DNA of 64,000 nt from Lasioglossum baleicum (Eukaryota > Arthropoda > Insecta > Hymenoptera > Halictidae), in assembly GCF_051020765.1 (NCBI RefSeq), contig NC_134944.1:3968001-4032000 (forward strand), written 5' to 3'. Numbering within the stretch: position 1 is the stretch's first letter; each line of letters starts with the position of its first letter. Positions 44,317-56,450 of this stretch are shown here, in pieces. A program made the position numbers and the translations under genes. Under the pieces are notes generated by a model, which ran no database searches, was not told the DNA's origin, and worked only from the letters and a program-made list of their open reading frames with translations.

Positions 44317-44770
44317 CGGAGTTGGGCAAAAATTTAATCAACGATTCACGAATACATTTCTACTTCAATCGTTGATCGCAATTAACGATTAGTCTCCTAG
44401 TTTAGTCGTTAAAAAATTGCGGTTAACGATTAAATACTTATTAATCGCTAATTACGGTTAACGTCAATCGGGCAATTGATTAATGATTAAATGCTGAAAC
44501 TTCGAAATGAAATATGGAATCAAAACTGTATGAAAGATATATTTCTGTCAATTTATAGATAGACCGTATGGCGATTAACTTCATCAATCGATTGAATCAG
44601 TCCCCGATTTTTCGATGATTTCTTCTTTTAATCAACGATTGACGATTAACTTCATCAATCGATTGAATCAATCGCCGATTTTTCAATGATCACTTTTTTA
44701 AACTTGATTAAATCAATCTTGATTAATCAATCTTGATTAAAATTTTAATCGATCAATGCCCAACAGCAGT
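44317..44770. mobile_element. Larger hAT-like palindromic element just upstream of the UGT
   Basis: The left end CGGAGTTGGGCAAAAATTTA and the right end ...CAATGCCCAACAGCAG are inverted. The inner text is a dense set of ATCAACGATT/TTAATCGATT motifs in both orientations. A tandem pair of about 65 bp, each with TTAACTTCATCAATCGATTG, lies at 44576-44640 and 44641-44705. It starts 57 bp upstream of the UGT start codon, so it lies in or near that promoter. Flanking duplications are not clear. Confidence 0.6.
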
Positions 44771-45765
44771 CGAAAATCATGAAAAATTGCAACGTTTTAC
44801 CCACCACTGAAATCACGTTCACTCTACTAACGAAACAGAAACTCTCAAACGATAATCTGCTAATACATCACGCTGTTACGATGACAGCAGCTCGAACAAA
44901 ACTGAAAGATAATAGCAGATACGCTTAATCTTATGATTGTTGCCTACTCATTCTAATATACAATCTTCGTGTAAACCAACGTGAATCCTAAATTCAATAA
45001 AAAACTCCACACTCTACGAATCCATAAAATAAACAATCTTTCGCGTCTCTTATCAGCGTCTAATAATTAGAACAAAAGATTAGATTTCATTGCTCACCGA
45101 ACAAAATGATTAACGAAGATTGATCATTTTTATCCCATCATCGATTAGCCTCGCAAAAAGAGAAATCAAATATTTTATTACCAAAGTGAAAAATGAGTTG
45201 GATATACAATTTATTCGGAAGTTGCTATGTGCGCTAGATGATAAATTAAATTTGTAGTCTCACAGTGTACCTTCGTCATAAATCGTACAGCAGAGTTCCT
45301 TATCGCGAGACTTATCACGACACGGAATGAACGTAATTCTTTTCGAGTACAAACAACTGTAGAATCGCATTCCTGTGACGAAACAGAATACAAGTGAATA
45401 AAAAATCGACAACGACGTTCTTGAAAAGAGTTAACGGAGCTCGTCGAATTATTTCACGGTCGTGGGGCTGATTAATTGCCTCGTTTTATAGGAGAAGTTC
45501 GGAACGCGCGAGTTACGAGAGAGCGCCGACTATTTTTTCGCGCGCGAGATTAAAGTGGTGCATTATTAAGAAATGCACCGGGGGAATAGGAGCGCTATAG
45601 CGGCGAGGTTAAAAGCAAAGGAATGTAAGGAACCGGTCCGGCGGAAGAGAATTCGAAAAAGAATTTTCGTGCTGAATCCGGTTAGAGAGCACTCTCGATA
45701 CTAGATTGCATTCGCCATTCCGCTTCGAGATTATCGTCCAAATCTAACCACATTTCTCGCGTTAA

Positions 45766-46020
45766 ATTCGTGTCAACGAAATTTTCGGAGTGTCTACATT
45801 TAACGCAGGTTATTCACAGACGTATCTTCTCAATTACAGATTGAATTTACGTTGATGAAATTTTCAGAGTGTCTACATAATTAACGCAGATTATTCATAA
45901 GCGTATTTTTTCAATTACAAATAAAGAAATTGCCATTCGCCATTTACCATTTTTAATATGGGATCATTTTTACCATTCTTATCGCGTTGAATCCATGTTG
46001 ATGAAATTTTCAGAGTGTGT
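45766..46020. repeat. Tandem repeat of about 78 bp, two units and a distant part
   Basis: GAAATTTTCGGAGTGTCTAC and TAACGCAGGTTATTCACAGA recur as GAAATTTTCAGAGTGTCTAC and TAACGCAGATTATTCATAAG. A third part with GTTGATGAAATTTTCAGAGT lies at about 45993-46016. Confidence 0.75.
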
Positions 46021-46708
46021 GTGGCATTGTGTTGGCGTTGGTTGATTTAAGCGAGGAAAACACCTTTATTCTTGGGCGTAATCTATGTAGAATAGTTCAT
46101 ACTAACTTATACTACATTAATAAATACAAGCTAGAGGAGAATTTCGTTCATATTATGATAAAAATAACCAATTAACGCACTTGCCCCGTTGTCGCAGTTC
46201 CTGTCAATTACAACTTTCTCGAAAATTTGTGTGCACATCATTTCTCCTAGATTCTTGAAAAAGCTCAATTGTGCCAGGACGTGATCCATTTTTTGCAGAG
46301 TTGCAAATGGTGGTGTATTTCTCGTCCTTTTCGTCATAAATCAAATCCAGCAATACAACTGCAGCGGTCGGTATAGCAGCAGCTAATTTCCGCATAAGAA
46401 ACGCATTAATAACGCAGCTTAATATTAAAGCCGCGGAAGTGTGCAGAAGCGTGCAATCTCCGATTTCTGTTCCGCGGGTGGCTGGCTTCGGTTACATCGG
46501 TTTTCCATTATTTTCGTGGCGTGTCGTTCGTCAGCGGTTCGCGTTAAAAACCGTCGGAAGTTCCATTCGGAAATGTAGAGGGTCAGAAAATGGCAGTGGG
46601 ACGCGGCGCGGAGCAAAACGTTAAGCAAGTACAGGGCGACGGCGCGTTGGAACAATGACGAAAGAGAAGCGCGACGCTGTTACGACGACACGGGTTGGGC
46701 GTGGGTGG

Positions 46709-46755
46709 AGAGAGAAAAGAGAAGAAAAATAAAAAAAAAGAAGGACAAAAAGGTA
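46709..46755. repeat. Purine tract
   Basis: About 47 bases of almost pure A and G on the plus strand. Confidence 0.85.
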
Positions 46756-47154
46756 GGGTAAGGTGCGGCGAGCAGCGAAGATGATGGTGGAAAGAGAGGA
46801 GCTTTTCTTATCTGAATTTCAAGCGCTAGCTTGTAAGAAGAATGTTGTGCTCCTTGTCTGGTCCGGGTCTCGGTTCCTCGCGCCAACCGTTGCTGGAAAC
46901 TTTCGCGATATCGTCGACGACTAATTAAAGCACGGAATAAGAGGGAGCAATTACCAGGGCGGTTCCATTTAATTTCGCGGGCCGATTTAAGGCACAACCG
47001 TGGAAGGAAGTGGGTCGTGAAACCACATTATATATTTGCATACGCCTTTATACACGATGTCCTGGCACGGTTATGCGAAATCACCGCCGCCAACGCATCG
47101 TCGATCTTACAGCTGCACTCGCTCGTGAAGTCGATGAATTTACGAAAAGAATTA

Positions 47155-47216
47155 ATATGGAATGGAATTATTCTGGTTCGGAAGAAATGTTTCATTTTCA
47201 AGTTAAATTACTGAAA
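47155..47216. mobile_element. TTAA-family MITE fragment, reverse orientation
   Basis: GGAATTATTCTGGTTCGGAA and AAATGTTTCATTTTCAAGTT match the reverse complement of the family's left half. A shorter fragment of the same part lies at about 28616-28656, just past the exchanger 3' end. Confidence 0.45.
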
Positions 47217-48365
47217 TGATGAAGTTGCTTGCATATAATAAAATGTCACAAAATCTAAATAAATAGAGCTTTGTCATTTTTACAAGCTAAAAAATTACAA
47301 TCGCTTTTAGTGCTAACAACGGGTATCAAAAAAAGAATTGAGTCATACTGCACAATCTACGGCTTCCCGATTGAAATTGCTGTTTCCAAAGATCACGACA
47401 GGTAATCGTTGTTAGCTATGAATCATCGCACAGCAGCGTGTCTCGCTATTTCCGAGCACTCGCAAATACTGTTTTTATTGCACGGAGTGACTCGCAGAGG
47501 AATAACAAATCTCTTGTTGACACTCGATTACAGCATTAAACTGCGGTACTGCTTATCTCCTTGGTCCTATCGCTAGCCACTTTGTCACCCCAATCAAATA
47601 ATCTCCCTCTCGACGTACGCGCTGTTACAGGTGTTAGAGATCGCAAGAACTCTCCCAGCGATAACAAATCTATTTGAGTCGATTTTAGAATCGATCTCCT
47701 TCGATCTCTATTTCAAGAGTTGTCGGAAATGAATCATACTACTGCTGCTTTAGTAGAAATACAATTTGTCGCGGGTTATTAATGTTTATACCTTCGTTCG
47801 CGATTAAAATCCGTATATACAGCGGGATTCTGGCGACACACGCTATTATGCGGTCGGTATTACAAGAATAGATTCAAATAATGATAAAACGTTCATGCAA
47901 AATGTATACGCCGGAGTAAGTATGACTTTCAAGTGACTACCTTTTCCGTGTTCTTAAAATTTATGCAATGCATTATCTGCAATTTCGCGTCGCTTTTCTG
48001 GGTCACGCTATTCCCAACTCCGACATGTAGATGCGGTCGTGTCGCGTACGTGCGTGCAACCTGTGTGTCCTTGCGCTTTTGTGCGCATTCGGAAAACAGT
48101 CTATGCTCTTTAAAATAAATTCGAAACATTTCCGAGAAGTTCCGCGGGCGGTTTTTCGCGTGTTTAAACGTTCCGTTCTGGACGGACGAGATACTCGAAC
48201 GAAATCCAGCCGCGATTCCCCAGAATTTCTGAACGTTAGTTCGAAGCAAAGTGATTTCGAAGTCCGATGGCAGACAAAGCCGAGGATCCTGAGAATGAAA
48301 TTCGTCTGCTCTGAGAACGAACGCCGCGGAAACGCAAGTTATATCGGTTTACAAAGTTCGAGCCG

Positions 48366-48545
48366 TTAATGTGGCTCTACTTTAGCCTCCCTCCGCCTGT
48401 AGAAACACATACAGCACAATCCCACCACATAACTTAAGACTCCGGTAATGAAAATTATGTCTTTCAATGTTGATCCCCAGCCGAGAGAGATTCCGAACAG
48501 TTTTCCGCTGTTTTCGCGCTCCCGGGGATTGTAAGATCGACTTTC
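48366..48545 (-). CDS. Possible terminal exon of an unassigned membrane protein
   Basis: The minus-strand frame encodes YNPRERENSGKLFGISLGWG, then a hydrophobic run DIIFITGVLSYVVGLCCMCF, a basic stop-transfer stretch YRRRE and AKVEPH before a TAA stop at 48366-48368. This is the usual layout of a single-pass membrane protein tail. A possible acceptor (GCATGTTGTAAAG) lies at the upstream edge. I found no upstream exon for it and no family match, so chance or a pseudogene remains possible. Confidence 0.27.
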   Translation of the reverse strand, partial: ESRSYNPRERENSGKLFGISLGWGSTLKDIIFITGVLSYVVGLCCMCFYRRREAKVEPH

Positions 48546-48639
48546 CGCTTTACAACATGCAGAGAATCAAAACAATGTTTGCTCGTGTGTATTCACATAA
48601 ATTAAATGGAAATTATTTCATACTTTCTAGTGCATTTTT

Positions 48640-48760
48640 TGTTTTTTGCAGTCGGGGACATTTTGACTTGAAAATTAAACATTTCTTCCGACCCAGTACA
48701 ATTCCATTGTACATGATTTTTGTTTATTTTATTTAGATTGAAATATATTTTCGTTAAACC
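48640..48760. mobile_element. TTAA-family MITE, partial copy
   Basis: Contains TTGCAGTCGGGGACATTTTG and GAAAATTAAACATTTCTTCC, followed by ATTCCATTGTACATGATTTT. The left terminal TTAA is eroded. Confidence 0.6.
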
Positions 48761-49670
48761 GCATCAAAGAATTTCTCTCACTGAAGTTTAGCGAAGTATA
48801 AATGCTATGACGAGAATTATATCCTGGTCTCTCGTTCGCCACTGGACAGCAATCTCGATTTTGTTCGTTTATAATCCAAGAGGACCGTAATGACTGCTGT
48901 AACGTGAAGCCACAACATCAGATTTCGGATCAGTCTTTGACTGAGGGATTTCGGGTCGCTTTTCTGGCAAATTAAGGGCGTTTCCTGCATACCCGCATCG
49001 CATACCTGAGCTTCCCGTGCGCGCCAGCCTTCAGCGAAAGTTTGTAAAATTCAAGAAGCTCCCGAGGAAATCCGTATTAGTGTTCTCATGCTTCGGACGA
49101 GCAACGTTCCGTGGAACGGAACAACTTTGTTTAATATTCAATTGATTTTTCGGATCGGAGCTTATCTTCCGACGTAATCATCCATTCTTAAACTGGACGC
49201 AGTACGTATTACGCTCTGGGATTATGCGCAAACCTTCTCGATCATGTTTCGAAGGCAATTTTAAAAGAAAGAAAATGCTAACAGCATTAAAGAAATTAGA
49301 AGAATTTTTATACAATCTAAAATTACATGTTTATGTACGAAAAGATCGGAATAAATTCGAAGGAGACTGTTAAAAACACTCGGTTACCTCGAAGTGAATA
49401 GAACTTCCTGCAACAAGAAAGTCGTCCTGTTCCAGTACCTCTTTAATTTCAACTAACAAGTTTATCAACCTGCATAAAATATGCAAGATCTTGGTCTTTC
49501 CTGCACGTTTGAAATTTACTGAGTGCATATAAACTTTCGTAACCGACTACACACTCGTAGAACAGATCTTCGAGATGTCTTGGGTCCACCGGTGGAAGTT
49601 CTGCAAAGTAGAACGTCGAGTACGGAAGAATGTAATGTTTTCCAAGGAAGCGCTGGGAACTTCCAACGGG

Positions 49671-49945
49671 AAGAAATGCGTGTGCTAGGATGTTCGTACT
49701 GATTTTATTTCATTACAGTCTTTACAGCGTGCGACGTTAAAACCATGAAATGATTAAAATTAGAAATCTCATTGCTGCACAACTTCTCTGAAAGACAAGC
49801 CAGATAAGAAATGCGTGTGCTAAGATAATCGTACTGAATTTATTTCGTTACAGTCTCGACAACGTGCGCCGTTAAAAAAAGAAATGATTAAAATTGAACA
49901 TCACAATGCCTTTTCACATTGCTACAGAACTTCCCTGAAAGGCAA
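49671..49945. repeat. Tandem duplication, 136-bp period
   Basis: AAGAAATGCGTGTGCTAGGA at 49671 recurs as AAGAAATGCGTGTGCTAAGA at 49807. Both units continue TCGTACTGA, TTATTTC(A/G)TTACAGTCT and GAAATGATTAAAATT, ending with CTGAAAG(A/G)CAA. Confidence 0.8.
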
Positions 49946-50679
49946 ACGGGGTAGAACGGTTCTCCGCGGGGAATCTCTGCGACGTTGCAAAATGTAGAAC
50001 AAAGTGGGGTGCCAATAAGAGGCAGAAACTTTTCGAAAAAGTAATAATTGAGCAAACAGCTTTCGGAATGAGGAGTTACATGGCGCTGGTTCGAGGAAAA
50101 GAGAGACGAGGAGGCCAAGGGAGAACAATGATTCATTTGAACCTGGGGCAAAAGTATTTCCTGGCTTTTGTGTTCATGGCCGTAAACATCCCGCAGCCGG
50201 GAATGATAACTTCGCCCCCGGTTATTTTATTTTCCAGCGAAGCAAGAAACAAATCTTACGTTTCCTTCTGCTTATGTAAAACAGCCGGTTACAAAGGAAA
50301 TGTTTACCGTGCTCATTATGGAGAAAAGGGGCTACCTCGGCCGGGGGCCAGCGAACCGCGGTAAACTGTCTTTCCAAAAAGTTAACCTGCGTTAGAAACA
50401 AGCGCGACCGCCTTGTGCGCCGTGCGAACGTAAAGAGCGAATTTACTTCGCCGGGGTTTGTATAACGAATGCCAGCCGAGGGAAAGTTTTTTCACCCGGT
50501 AACACTAGGAACACAACGGTGCCTCGTCAGGAATGGGAAAAATGGTCAGATTAACACCAGGCCCCGGCGTTATTCAAATAACCTGTATTATGTGCACCAG
50601 ACTCGCTGATAACGCGAAGAATTATTTAAAAAATAGTGTACATCATTTTCCAGACTGTGACCTCTGTTGTTGTATGGAA

Positions 50680-50880
50680 CAGAGTTGGACACTGATCAAT
50701 TAAAATTTTAACCGAGATTGATTGGTTAACGTGTACGCTTAAAAAAGGTAATCATTGAAAAATCGATGATTGATTCAATCGATGGATGAAGTTAATCGTC
50801 AATCGTTGGTTGAAAAAAGAAATCGAAATTGAAGAAGAAATTTATTCGTCAATCGTTGACTAAATTTTTGCCCAACTCTG
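50680..50880. mobile_element. hAT-like MITE with near-exact 8-bp target duplication
   Basis: 201 bp. Left end CAGAGTTGGACACTGATCAA; right end in reverse, CAGAGTTGGGCAAAAATTTA. Flanks are GTATGGAA (50672-50679) and GTGTGGAA (50881-50888), 7 of 8 identical. The inner text (ATCGATGATTGATTCAATCG and similar) is shared with the larger element upstream of the UGT at 44317-44770. Confidence 0.85.
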
Positions 50881-50888
50881 GTGTGGAA

Positions 50889-53800
50889 CTGACGACAACT
50901 TTTTAAATATTGGTTTATACGATTTAAACTTTTTTGACAACGCCTTCGTCTTCCGAGGCGATTCGAAGCAGAAAACTCCGGGGGAACGAGCACATTCTGC
51001 TTATTAACAATGAACTTCAGCGGCAACAAGCAGCGTGGACGCGAATCCGCAGAAACCGCGGAGTTAATTAAAAAACGCCGTACGAATAAGGACTCTTTGT
51101 CTTTCGGTTTTCACGGATCCTTCAATTACCGTGGCTATTAATTACCGCGAGCTTTCCCGCGGGAACAAAAAGAAAAGTTTCGGCGGTAAAGCTATCAGGC
51201 AAACTTTCCGGAAGCTTACAACAATCCGCGGACAGGCCTCTTGTTGTAATTGAAAAGGGAACAAAGGGAATCAGTTGTACAGTTTCAGCAACTATGATCA
51301 GCGAAAGTCTTCGCTCGCAGGCGGCGCGGGGCGGCGGTGCAGCTTTCGACAAAAGAATGCTCGAAAACAGGACGGGTGTAACGTGCACTAATTGCTTTGT
51401 TCAAATTACTACAAGGCAAATTACTAAGTCGTCGGCAATGTTTTCGCTCCGAATCGTCGACGGTTTAATATCTAAACGAGAACGCCCGGTGACACGGCAA
51501 GGTGTATTAACTTTAATGAAAGCCAACCCGCTAGTTTCGAGTTGTCGCTTCATCTCATTGTGACGGGATTCTAGTTAATTTCCGTGTAACGGAATAGCAA
51601 TTAAACCAGCCACTCATTTGTAAAGCTCAATTACCAGACGGACTCTTCAGAACACCGTCGACTAAAAAATTATTCTCTCGATCGATAACACTGTTTCGAG
51701 ATTCTCGACATTCTACCGAACCCTTAAGTGATCAATAAACTGCGGATTTTTATGCATTTATGGTTTATAAGAATTTTCGAAAAATGCTCGAGTATCACTC
51801 GAACGCACGAGTATTATTTTTGCATTCATGATAAAAATGGGCACGTGCAATTTAATGTAGTGAGCGAATTACGAAGATTTAAGGACATCAGAAAGATAGG
51901 TATTCAAACATCGAAAAGAAATTTCTTTTTAGCTCCTGTGTCTCGCAATCAATGCAAACAGTTTTTTATTTTGCATAAAGATCCGCAGTCTAGATTATTA
52001 CCGATGAAAATAGGATCTCATTTGGCACCACTTTCTTCAAATTTGCCTACAAACATCTGCAGTCATGAGTCGCGACACGATTCGCATTAAAAAATAATAT
52101 TGCCGTTTCCGCGTTTAGATTGAATCTGGAATCTGTTTTGTTGCTCTTTGCCCAACGGGACGATTCGAAATGAGCGCATACATCAGCAATGCATAAACTG
52201 GCAGAATATTTGCTCGTATAATAAAATGCTGATACAACTAAATTGTATCAATATAGCGCGTTATCGAAGCTCGCGTTATTTCGAAAAATTGGGCGTGCTC
52301 CGGTTCACGGTGTTTCCCACGTTCATTGGAATTTTGCATCGTGAAAAAAAGAGTTGACGAGAATATTTAATATTTTTCATTTTCTACCTCGCGGGTTATT
52401 AACAAGAGGAGAGAGCACGATCGATCGATGAAATTACGTGGCGGCTAGTTTCCGCTAACTCGTTTTAAATGTTAGCATTCGCGCTATGGCGGATGCACTC
52501 CGCACAGTGTATAGTCAATCGAGCGAGCACATTCTATCGAGACAATCTTCGAGCGTCGTTGAACGCGAGCCCCACATATTACAAATAGCCTAGCCGCGGT
52601 GTCAAAAGGAGTGTTTTCAATTACACTTCCCTCGGCTTTTCCCGTGATTTACCTTTATCTCCGGCCACGGAAATTGATAAAACTGACTCATGGCGAATCT
52701 GACTCGCAAGACTGAGCGCAGAGCTCGCGTGCTCGCTATCAGTGAAACGCCCCGAAATATTTCCGCCCTGACTCCGATCGGATTGAAGCGATTTTGTAAT
52801 TCTTTATTTATTTTATCCAATTCTCACAGCGTTGTTACGCGTATTTACGCTCTTGTTTGTCTGTCCTCCTCTGAATTTGATGAATCGTTTGTTTGCCAAC
52901 TTGCAAAACAAGTATTAAAATTATTTCATTGTTGATCTGTACTCCATGGTGTATAATTGAAAAACAAACTCTTCTTTGTCCACTTTCGTGTACAGAACGG
53001 TGAACGAAAATTTTCGAAAATGTTTGTATAATGTTCCCCTTTCATTTCGGAACGAACGAGTCCTTTGATTGGTTGAAATGTTCTCCGTTTTTCCCCGATA
53101 AATCGCGTTCGTGTCGGTTTACGAGGGTTTTCAACGAACGCGTGCGTAATTAAAAGGTTACATTTCCCGACGCGTTTCACAAAAGGAAGTGTGTCAAGAT
53201 TAATGGACCTTATCACTTGTTGCGAAGTAACTATAAAAACTCGGAAGATTTTGTGGATACATGGAGCGTGTAGCGATGGGATGCTGTAAATGGTTGCATG
53301 TACCAATTTTGGTTTGCCAAGTTTCGTGCTGGTAATTTCTCCGTTAAAGGCGACCTACATTCTGCAAGACCGAATCCGATCAATGACCATCAAATAAAGG
53401 CCTCGATCTATAATAGTCTTCATCGCGCGACTCGGGATAACATGAGAGCGCTTAAAATATCTCTCGATCGAGTGCTCGAATCGCTTCAGCTTTAGCGCAT
53501 ATTTTTAACTACGATTAAAAGCGTTGCGACTCACCAGTGTTTAACAATAACAACTTCTATGTAAAAGAAATTGCTCGAGACGATTTAGAAGAAACATTAG
53601 CAGTGACACACGTGGTAGCCGACCAGGCAGAATTCTCGGGGCAAAACGGCGCGGCGGATCGTTATCGAGTGACTCAATCCAGGAAAAATCACGGATGAGT
53701 CCGGAGTCCCCTATTAACCGAATCGTGGAGCCGAGGATTGGGAGAGATTCGCGGCAAATTAACCGGGGAAACCTGAACACATAGTGGCGCGACCATGCAA

Positions 53801-54260
53801 GACTATTTGCAACGAAACGCGAGAGTCATGGGGCAAGGCTCGTTAGAGTTTCATCGGCCGCTCGTTACGCGCCGTCACGGAGAATTGCAAAAGGGCTTCT
53901 GAGGAAAAGGCTCGCTCGTTTTTCTCCCTTTTCGTGGGCAACAACGGCCACCAGAAGCGGAAGCGTCCGATCTGTCCATTTCCAACCGGTCCGGTTTCAT
54001 CCCTCTCGAGTGTCGTGCGTCGCTCATTACCAGCAGTCGAGCAAAGGCTCTCCTCACTTCTGGCTTCAACATATCCTTCCGTCCCCGAGGGACATCTAAA
54101 AATACACGCGCAAACCCGACGACAACCTTGATCCCGCGTCTATGCGACCGCAACGTGCGGACGTCGGGGTTGTCCTTGGCTATCGTAGCGGACATCCTAC
54201 CCCACTTAACTCCATCATGTAATTATTATATTACTATTATTGCTGTCGTTATTGCTATTA
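50889..54260. other. Non-genic stretch
   Basis: Only the compound TA-family element at 51736-52067 is recognised. A minus-strand frame at 53875-54195 lies in GC-rich sequence and has no family features. Confidence 0.4.
51736..52067. mobile_element. TA-flanked MITE (CTGCGGAT ends), compound copy
   Basis: Starts TAAACTGCGGATTTTTATGC; an inner end GCATAAAGATCCGCAGTCTA lies at 51973-51992. More family text follows (AATAGGATCTCATTTGGCAC, CTACAAACATCTGCAGTC), so this is one full element plus part of another. Confidence 0.75.
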
Positions 54261-54366
54261 TCAACCCTTTGCAGTCGGCGAAGCTAGTTTAACTGGAAAA
54301 TTAAACATTTCTTCCGGCCTGGAACAATCCCATTCTATATGATTTTCTTCATTTTATCGCAATCCA
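54261..54366. mobile_element. TTAA-family MITE, left half
   Basis: Starts TCAACCCTTTGCAGTCGGCG, then GAAAATTAAACATTTCTTCC and CATTCTATATGATTTTCTTC. This is the best-preserved left end of the family in the window. Confidence 0.65.
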
Positions 54367-54528
54367 AACGGATCGCATTCCCTCTCCTGCTTTTCCCCTT
54401 CCACTAACCCATTCCAGAACCATGAGCACATTGAGCACACTCAATCAGTCAGCTTTACATTAGTTTTTATGTGAATACTCTTTTTTCAAACATCCTGCCA
54501 CTAAGGTTTCAAAGTTCTGGGCTATAAT

Positions 54529-54684
54529 TATGAGAGCTGTATTTGAATTATATTGTATTTCAATTATATATTATTTCAATTACACAAAAAAAAAGAAAGA
54601 AAGGTTTAAATTATGTAATTGAGTTACGACGTAGTTGAATTACTATATAATTGAAATACAATGTAATTGAATAGCACAACTCCG
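54529..54684. mobile_element. hAT-like MITE, eroded copy
   Basis: The right part ACAATGTAATTGAATAGCAC ends in CAACTCCG. The left part, from about GAGAGCTGTATTTGAATTAT, is its inverted partner. No target duplication could be recognised. Confidence 0.5.
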
Positions 54685-54955
54685 CATCATCTGTCCTTTT
54701 CTCCTAAATAAGCATGAAAATTTGTAAATTTTGAAGTGCGTTTAAACAAGTTTCTCTCACTGTAAAACCTCACACAGTACTTAACCTACTGAGCACTGAA
54801 AGCGATTAAAATGTTTTAGCCTACAAAAAAGACAAAACTCTATTTATTTAGATGTTGTACAATCTTGATTACAATATGTTCTGGAATAACGAAAGTTATC
54901 GAATCAGTTTCCGTATAAGCAACTTGATAATTTCAGTAATTGTAAACTGAAACAG

Positions 54956-55461
54956 TAAGGTGACAGCTCGTTGAAAGATAGATAACGCAGACCAGTAAAT
55001 GGAGAAGAATTGCACAGTAATGATCCGATGAAATAACAATTCATTTTGCACTTTAGAATCGGTAATATTATAATTAATCTTTCTGCTGAACTGCAATTTA
55101 TTTGCGAGATCTGCACGAAGCTGTCAATACGATAAATTCTTCGAAAAATGAACTAGAGCTTCAAGATTACTGCTTTTTCAAATTCTCCCACAGTGAAGAT
55201 AAATTTCTCATTAATACCAGGTGACAACTCGTTGAAAGATAGATAACACAGTACTAATTAGAATAAATCTTTCTATTGAACTGCAGTTTATTTGCGAGAT
55301 CTGCACGAAGCTGATAATAAATTCCTCGAGAAATGAACTTGAGCTTCACAGTGGCGATAAATTTCTCATTAATAGCAGGTGACAACTCGATGAAAGATAG
55401 ATAACAGTACTAATTCGATGAAATAATAATCCATTTTGCACTTTACAATCGGTGACATAGC
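54956..55461. repeat. Tandem triplication with variable unit length
   Basis: GGTGACAGCTCGTTGAAAGA and variants begin units at 54959, 55220 and 55378. Shared blocks include GAAAGATAGATAAC, TTTGCGAGATCTGCACGAAG, GATAAATTTCTCATTAATA and CATTTTGCACTTTA. Different blocks are missing from different units. Confidence 0.8.
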
Positions 55462-56342
55462 CAGTACAGTTACGGCTGCGACCCCTCAAGGAGCAGGTGT
55501 TCACTAGTGTTCAGTTTAATTGGGCCTCTCTCTCCTCCCCGGTAAGTAATTCCACGTCGGAACGAATGCTTCGTCGCAGTCTGCTATATAGAATAAAACT
55601 TATCGACTGCGCCGGTAATTAGTACGTGTCAGGCAATCAAAAAATTCGCTTTGAAGTTCTTGAAAATTTTTGCCTCCTCGTTTCAAGGAAATCACGGCAA
55701 TTAAAAATTTCTGAGCGAGGCTCCACGACTCTCTAAGTCGACATTCCAATTTACCTTAATAATTTCGACTTTCGTTTATTTGATTTACCTTTGAGGAGCC
55801 GGACTTTGAACGAGTCTAATTAACAATATTCCGCGTGACGAGTACATTCTCTTCAAGTATCTTTTAATAAATTCTTTTGCTGGACAGAGATAATAAAGTA
55901 ATTAATGAAGCGTTCAAAATTGAATCAGGATCTCGAGCTACTGGCTTCATTGATAATGACTTTTCACGTCGGATCATCGGCAGCGTGCTTAGATCAGGGC
56001 CAGCGGATCTCTGCGGAAGGACGCATGCCATTCTAATATCGCTCATTACCGCTAATTGACTCGGGCGTACTAGGCGATATGGACAAAGAGTACTAATACA
56101 TTCCCAAGATTCCTAGCACGAACTGTAATTAGGAAGGACATTCTGGGCGTGCAAGGGACATTCTTGCTCGCGGTAAATTCTTGTACGGACATAGCTTGTC
56201 CGCTAAGGCGGTCTTTCACTGTAGAGCTAAAAAATTAATTTATTTAACAGTCGAGCGACGTCCCACGGTGGATTTTCAATTAGATTAGTCCTTAGCAGTC
56301 GAAGAATGGCTGTACCATTATTCGCAATATTGTTCACATCAT

Positions 56343-56450
56343 TAACAGACAGCGGATCTTTATTGCAAAATAAAAAATGTCTGCCTGAATTGCAACAATT
56401 GCAACAGACCTATATAATATACAACAAATAAATGCATCAAATCCGCTTTA
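56343..56450. mobile_element. TA-flanked MITE (CTGCGGAT ends), short copy
   Basis: Starts TAACAGACAGCGGATCTTTA and ends AATGCATCAAATCCGCTTTA. About 108 bp, an internally shortened derivative. Confidence 0.65.

Larger units (their letters stand above)
44771..47154. other. Non-genic stretch upstream of the UGT
   Basis: Contains the 78-bp tandem repeat and the purine tract. No exon is recognised; a distant 5' untranslated exon of the UGT could lie here unseen. Confidence 0.4.
47217..50671. other. Mostly non-genic stretch
   Basis: Holds the candidate terminal exon (48366-48545), a TTAA-family copy and the 136-bp duplication. The rest shows no supported feature. Confidence 0.4.

Noticed and set aside
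53875..54195. 106-codon minus-strand frame beginning MSATIAKDNPD
   Set aside because: Plausible-looking start and basic composition, but no family match and no donor in a good context; GC-rich local sequence can explain it.
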